Shown here in pieces: positions 4,273 to 6,673 of a stretch of DNA of 6,673 nt. This DNA is from Sediminibacterium sp. GTDB taxonomy: Bacteria; Bacteroidota; Bacteroidia; Chitinophagales; Chitinophagaceae. A model generated the notes under the pieces. The model was not told the DNA's origin. It saw only the letters and a list, made by a program, of their open reading frames with translations, and did not search any database. Positions within the stretch are counted from its first letter, which is position 1, and each line of letters begins with the position of its first letter. The position numbers were made by a program, and so were the translations under genes. The DNA lies in assembly GCA_023263235.1 (NCBI GenBank), contig JALQXE010000169.1, forward strand, positions 1-6,673, given 5' to 3'.

Positions 4273-6673
4273 TTAGCTTACTAGATTCACTTTTACTCCT
4301 AATTCAGGGGTTTTGTCCAAGAATTCCACCAATTCGTCGTTCATTAAAAACCCCTTTTCTAAGGTTAATAAACTGGCTGAAATTTGTTCACGAGGTTCTA
4401 TGAAAGTGACTTTAAAGGAAGACTTACCAGGATTTTGCTTTAAGTTCTTTTCAAAAAAGGCAATAATATCCTCATTTAAATGGGCAGGGTGTAGCGTGAT
4501 CTCAATGGAACGGGTTTGATGCTGTTTAACCATTTCTAATAGGGACATGGATTGAATTTTAAATTCAAAATTATTGGGTTGGTTAAATCTAGTTCTGAAG
4601 GATCCGTTGATATAAACTTTTTGTCCCACCTCTAAATAATTTTGAAACTTAATGTAGTCCTCACTCCATAAAATAAAATCGGTTTTACTAGTGAAATCCT
4701 CAATTACAAAGGATCCAAAATGCTTACCGGTTTTTGTGATTCTATGTTGAACATCGGTGATAAGACCAGCGAGTTTAAAGGGTTTTCCTACATTGTTAGG
4801 GAATGCAGATAAACTATCTCTTACTTCATTAAAATCAATGATGTTTGTGAAATTATAATGCCGCATTTCAAAATTAAAATGATCTAGTGGGTGACCACTC
4901 ATAAAAATTCCAGTCACATCTTTTTCATGCTCAAGGGTCTCTGTTAAAGTCCAAGGTTCACATGTAGCTAATTTAGGAAGTGGTACTTGCATAGCTGACG
5001 GTAAATCGCCAAATAGGGTATTGGTGGTTCCACTACTCATTGCTTGTGTGGCTTGAGCATACTGAATTAATTTTTCCAAACCATTGGCACGATCTCCATC
5101 CCCAACATGAAAATATTGTGCACGTGAATATTCTTGGAAACAATCAAATGTTCCAGAATAGGCTAAACTTTCTAATGATTTTTTATTTACTGCTCTTGAC
5201 AATACTCTTTTAATGTAATCCACCATATCCTTGAAAGGACCATTTTTATCTCTCTCAATTATAATAGCTTCAATAGCTGCTTCACCAACGCCTTTTAATC
5301 CACCTAATCCAAAACGTATTTGTCCTTGTTTATTAACCGAAAAACCTTTTAATGATTCATTAATATCAGGACCCAATACTTTAATGCCCATTCGCTTGCA
5401 CTCCTCCATAAAGAAGGTGATTTTATCAATACTGCCTGCGTGATTTAATACTGCCGACATATATTCACCAGGATAATGGGCTTTCAAATAAGCAGTTTGA
5501 TATGCAACAAAAGCATAACAGGTAGAGTGCGATTTATTAAAAGCGTATTGAGCGAATGATTCCCAATCGGACCATACCTTATCTAATACATTTTCGGGAT
5601 GTCCGTTTTTTACTGCACCTGCAATAAATTGGGCTTTCATTTTATCAAGTACCGACTTTTGCTTTTTACCCATTGCTTTTCTCAACACATCTGCATCACC
5701 TTTTGAAAATCCGCCTATTTTTTGACTCAACAACATTACCTGTTCTTGATAAACGGTAATACCATAAGTATCTGCTAAATATTCCTCCATTTCTGGTAAG
5801 TCATATTTAATAATCTCACGGCCATGTTTACGTTCAATAAAATTTGGGATATACGCCATTGGACCTGGACGATACAAGGCATTCATGGCAATTAAATCGG
5901 CAAACTTATCTGGTTTTAAATCACGTAAATGCTTTTGCATACCCACGGATTCAAATTGGAATGTTGCATTGGTTTCGCCACGCTGATACAATTGAAAAGT
6001 TTTTTCATCGTCCAATGGAATATTGTCTAGGTCAATTTTAATACCATGATTTTGATTAATTAATTCCAATGCGGTTTTTAAAATGGAGAGGGTTTTAAGA
6101 CCCAAAAAGTCCATCTTAATTACTCCTGCTTCTTCAATCACCGATCCTTCAATTTGTGTAATCCAAAGGGTAGAGTCCTTGGAAGTAGCCACCGGCATAA
6201 TTTCCGTTAAATCCTTGGGGGCAATAATGATACCTGCTGCATGTATACCGGTGTTTCGTATAGAACCTTCTAATTTTTCGGCTTCATGCAAAACAGTAGC
6301 TCTTAAATCGGTGCCTTTATATATTTCTCTTAGTTTTTTAATGTTATCTATGTCTTCCGATTGATAACCTTCTTTTTCTGCTAAAGATTTTTCACCCTCT
6401 TTTGCCGTAATAGGGGCATGCAAACAACGACCCAATTCCGTTCCTGGTTTATCAGGCACTAATTTGGCTAATAAGTTTGATTCTGATAATGGTAAATCCA
6501 TAACTCTGGCCACATCCTTAATACTACTTTTAGCAGCCATGGTACCATAGGTAATAATTTGTGCTACCTGTTCTTTTCCATATTTTTCAACAACATAATC
6601 AATTACTTTCTGACGGCCTTCATCATCAAAGTCCGTATCAATATCGGGCATGGACTTTCTATCAGGGTTTAAG
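4273..6673 (-). CDS. dnaE: DNA polymerase III alpha subunit DnaE, C-terminal two thirds (5' end outside window)
   Basis: This is the catalytic subunit of the replicative DNA polymerase. The frame stays open to the right edge: LNPDRKS precedes the Met at 6651, part of the conserved block before the catalytic DxD, so that Met is internal. About 800 residues are visible; the PHP domain and first part of the palm are missing. Counting from that Met, the catalytic PDIDTDF is at 2-8 and the third aspartate is Asp181 in KMDFLGLKTL. Other blocks are GIHAAGIIIAP (135-145), ALYRPGP (258-264), YGITVYQEQVM (296-306), RKAMGKK (324-330) and FNKSHSTCYAF (371-381). A helix-hairpin-helix region lies near 447-480, and an OB-fold domain at about 622-705 is followed by a short C-terminal domain. 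The clamp-binding loop near 543-547 reads TNTLF, lacking the usual glutamine. No proofreading exonuclease domain is visible. The DxD-containing block argues for DnaE rather than PolC. Confidence 0.97.
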   Translation of the reverse strand, partial: LNPDRKSMPDIDTDFDDEGRQKVIDYVVEKYGKEQVAQIITYGTMAAKSSIKDVARVMDLPLSESNLLAKLVPDKPGTELGRCLHAPITAKEGEKSLAEKEGYQSEDIDNIKKLREIYKGTDLRATVLHEAEKLEGSIRNTGIHAAGIIIAPKDLTEIMPVATSKDSTLWITQIEGSVIEEAGVIKMDFLGLKTLSILKTALELINQNHGIKIDLDNIPLDDEKTFQLYQRGETNATFQFESVGMQKHLRDLKPDKFADLIAMNALYRPGPMAYIPNFIERKHGREIIKYDLPEMEEYLADTYGITVYQEQVMLLSQKIGGFSKGDADVLRKAMGKKQKSVLDKMKAQFIAGAVKNGHPENVLDKVWSDWESFAQYAFNKSHSTCYAFVAYQTAYLKAHYPGEYMSAVLNHAGSIDKITFFMEECKRMGIKVLGPDINESLKGFSVNKQGQIRFGLGGLKGVGEAAIEAIIIERDKNGPFKDMVDYIKRVLSRAVNKKSLESLAYSGTFDCFQEYSRAQYFHVGDGDRANGLEKLIQYAQATQAMSSGTTNTLFGDLPSAMQVPLPKLATCEPWTLTETLEHEKDVTGIFMSGHPLDHFNFEMRHYNFTNIIDFNEVRDSLSAFPNNVGKPFKLAGLITDVQHRITKTGKHFGSFVIEDFTSKTDFILWSEDYIKFQNYLEVGQKVYINGSFRTRFNQPNNFEFKIQSMSLLEMVKQHQTRSIEITLHPAHLNEDIIAFFEKNLKQNPGKSSFKVTFIEPREQISASLLTLEKGFLMNDELVEFLDKTPELGVKVNLVS

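Noticed and set aside
6649..6651. ATG as the start of dnaE
   Set aside because: Upstream codons to the window edge encode LNPDRKS, a conserved DnaE block, and the PHP domain has to lie further upstream.
1..6673. A novel multi-gene or defence system
   Set aside because: All five genes are recognisable housekeeping or metabolic families with short gaps; there are no repeat arrays, integrases, transposases or unassigned genes.

Overview
This 6.7-kb window looks like a piece of a Bacteroidota chromosome, possibly from the Chitinophagia; the rank below phylum is a guess. The evidence is AT-rich DNA, no clear Shine-Dalgarno sequences before the starts, two intergenic matches to the Bacteroidota -7 promoter element (TAnnTTTG), a futalosine-pathway menaquinone gene, and protein sequences that resemble this phylum. 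All five genes belong to well-known housekeeping or metabolic families. I see no mobile element, CRISPR array, RNA gene, phage gene or defence system, and no undescribed multi-gene system.

Layout from left to right: (1) the 3' part of an L-serine dehydratase gene (sdaA type, plus strand), whose 5' end lies outside the window. (2) Converging on it with one base between the stop codons, mqnE (minus strand), the radical SAM aminofutalosine synthase of the futalosine menaquinone pathway. (3) A concentrative nucleoside transporter of the CNT/NupC family (minus). (4) A strong intrinsic terminator, followed leftward by the transporter start, that ends (5) a small thioredoxin gene (minus). (6) The C-terminal two thirds of dnaE, the replicative DNA polymerase III alpha subunit (minus), running off the right edge. 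The four minus-strand genes are read in the order dnaE, thioredoxin, transporter, mqnE. A terminator and separate candidate promoters suggest at least three transcription units rather than one operon. No intergenic stretch reaches 300 bases; the longest, between dnaE and the thioredoxin gene, is 132 bases.

The genes do not form one pathway: serine catabolism to pyruvate, menaquinone synthesis, nucleoside uptake, redox/thiol chemistry and DNA replication. The most striking detail is that the thioredoxin reads WGGPC where the family has WCGPC. It has lost the nucleophilic cysteine by what would be a single base difference, while the rest of the protein is intact. Smaller points are a transporter whose substrate- and sodium-site positions depart from the Vibrio CNT pattern, a serine dehydratase ending in a cysteine that could be the known 'tail-in-active-site' ligand, a non-canonical clamp-binding motif in DnaE, and hairpins around mqnE and downstream of dnaE.
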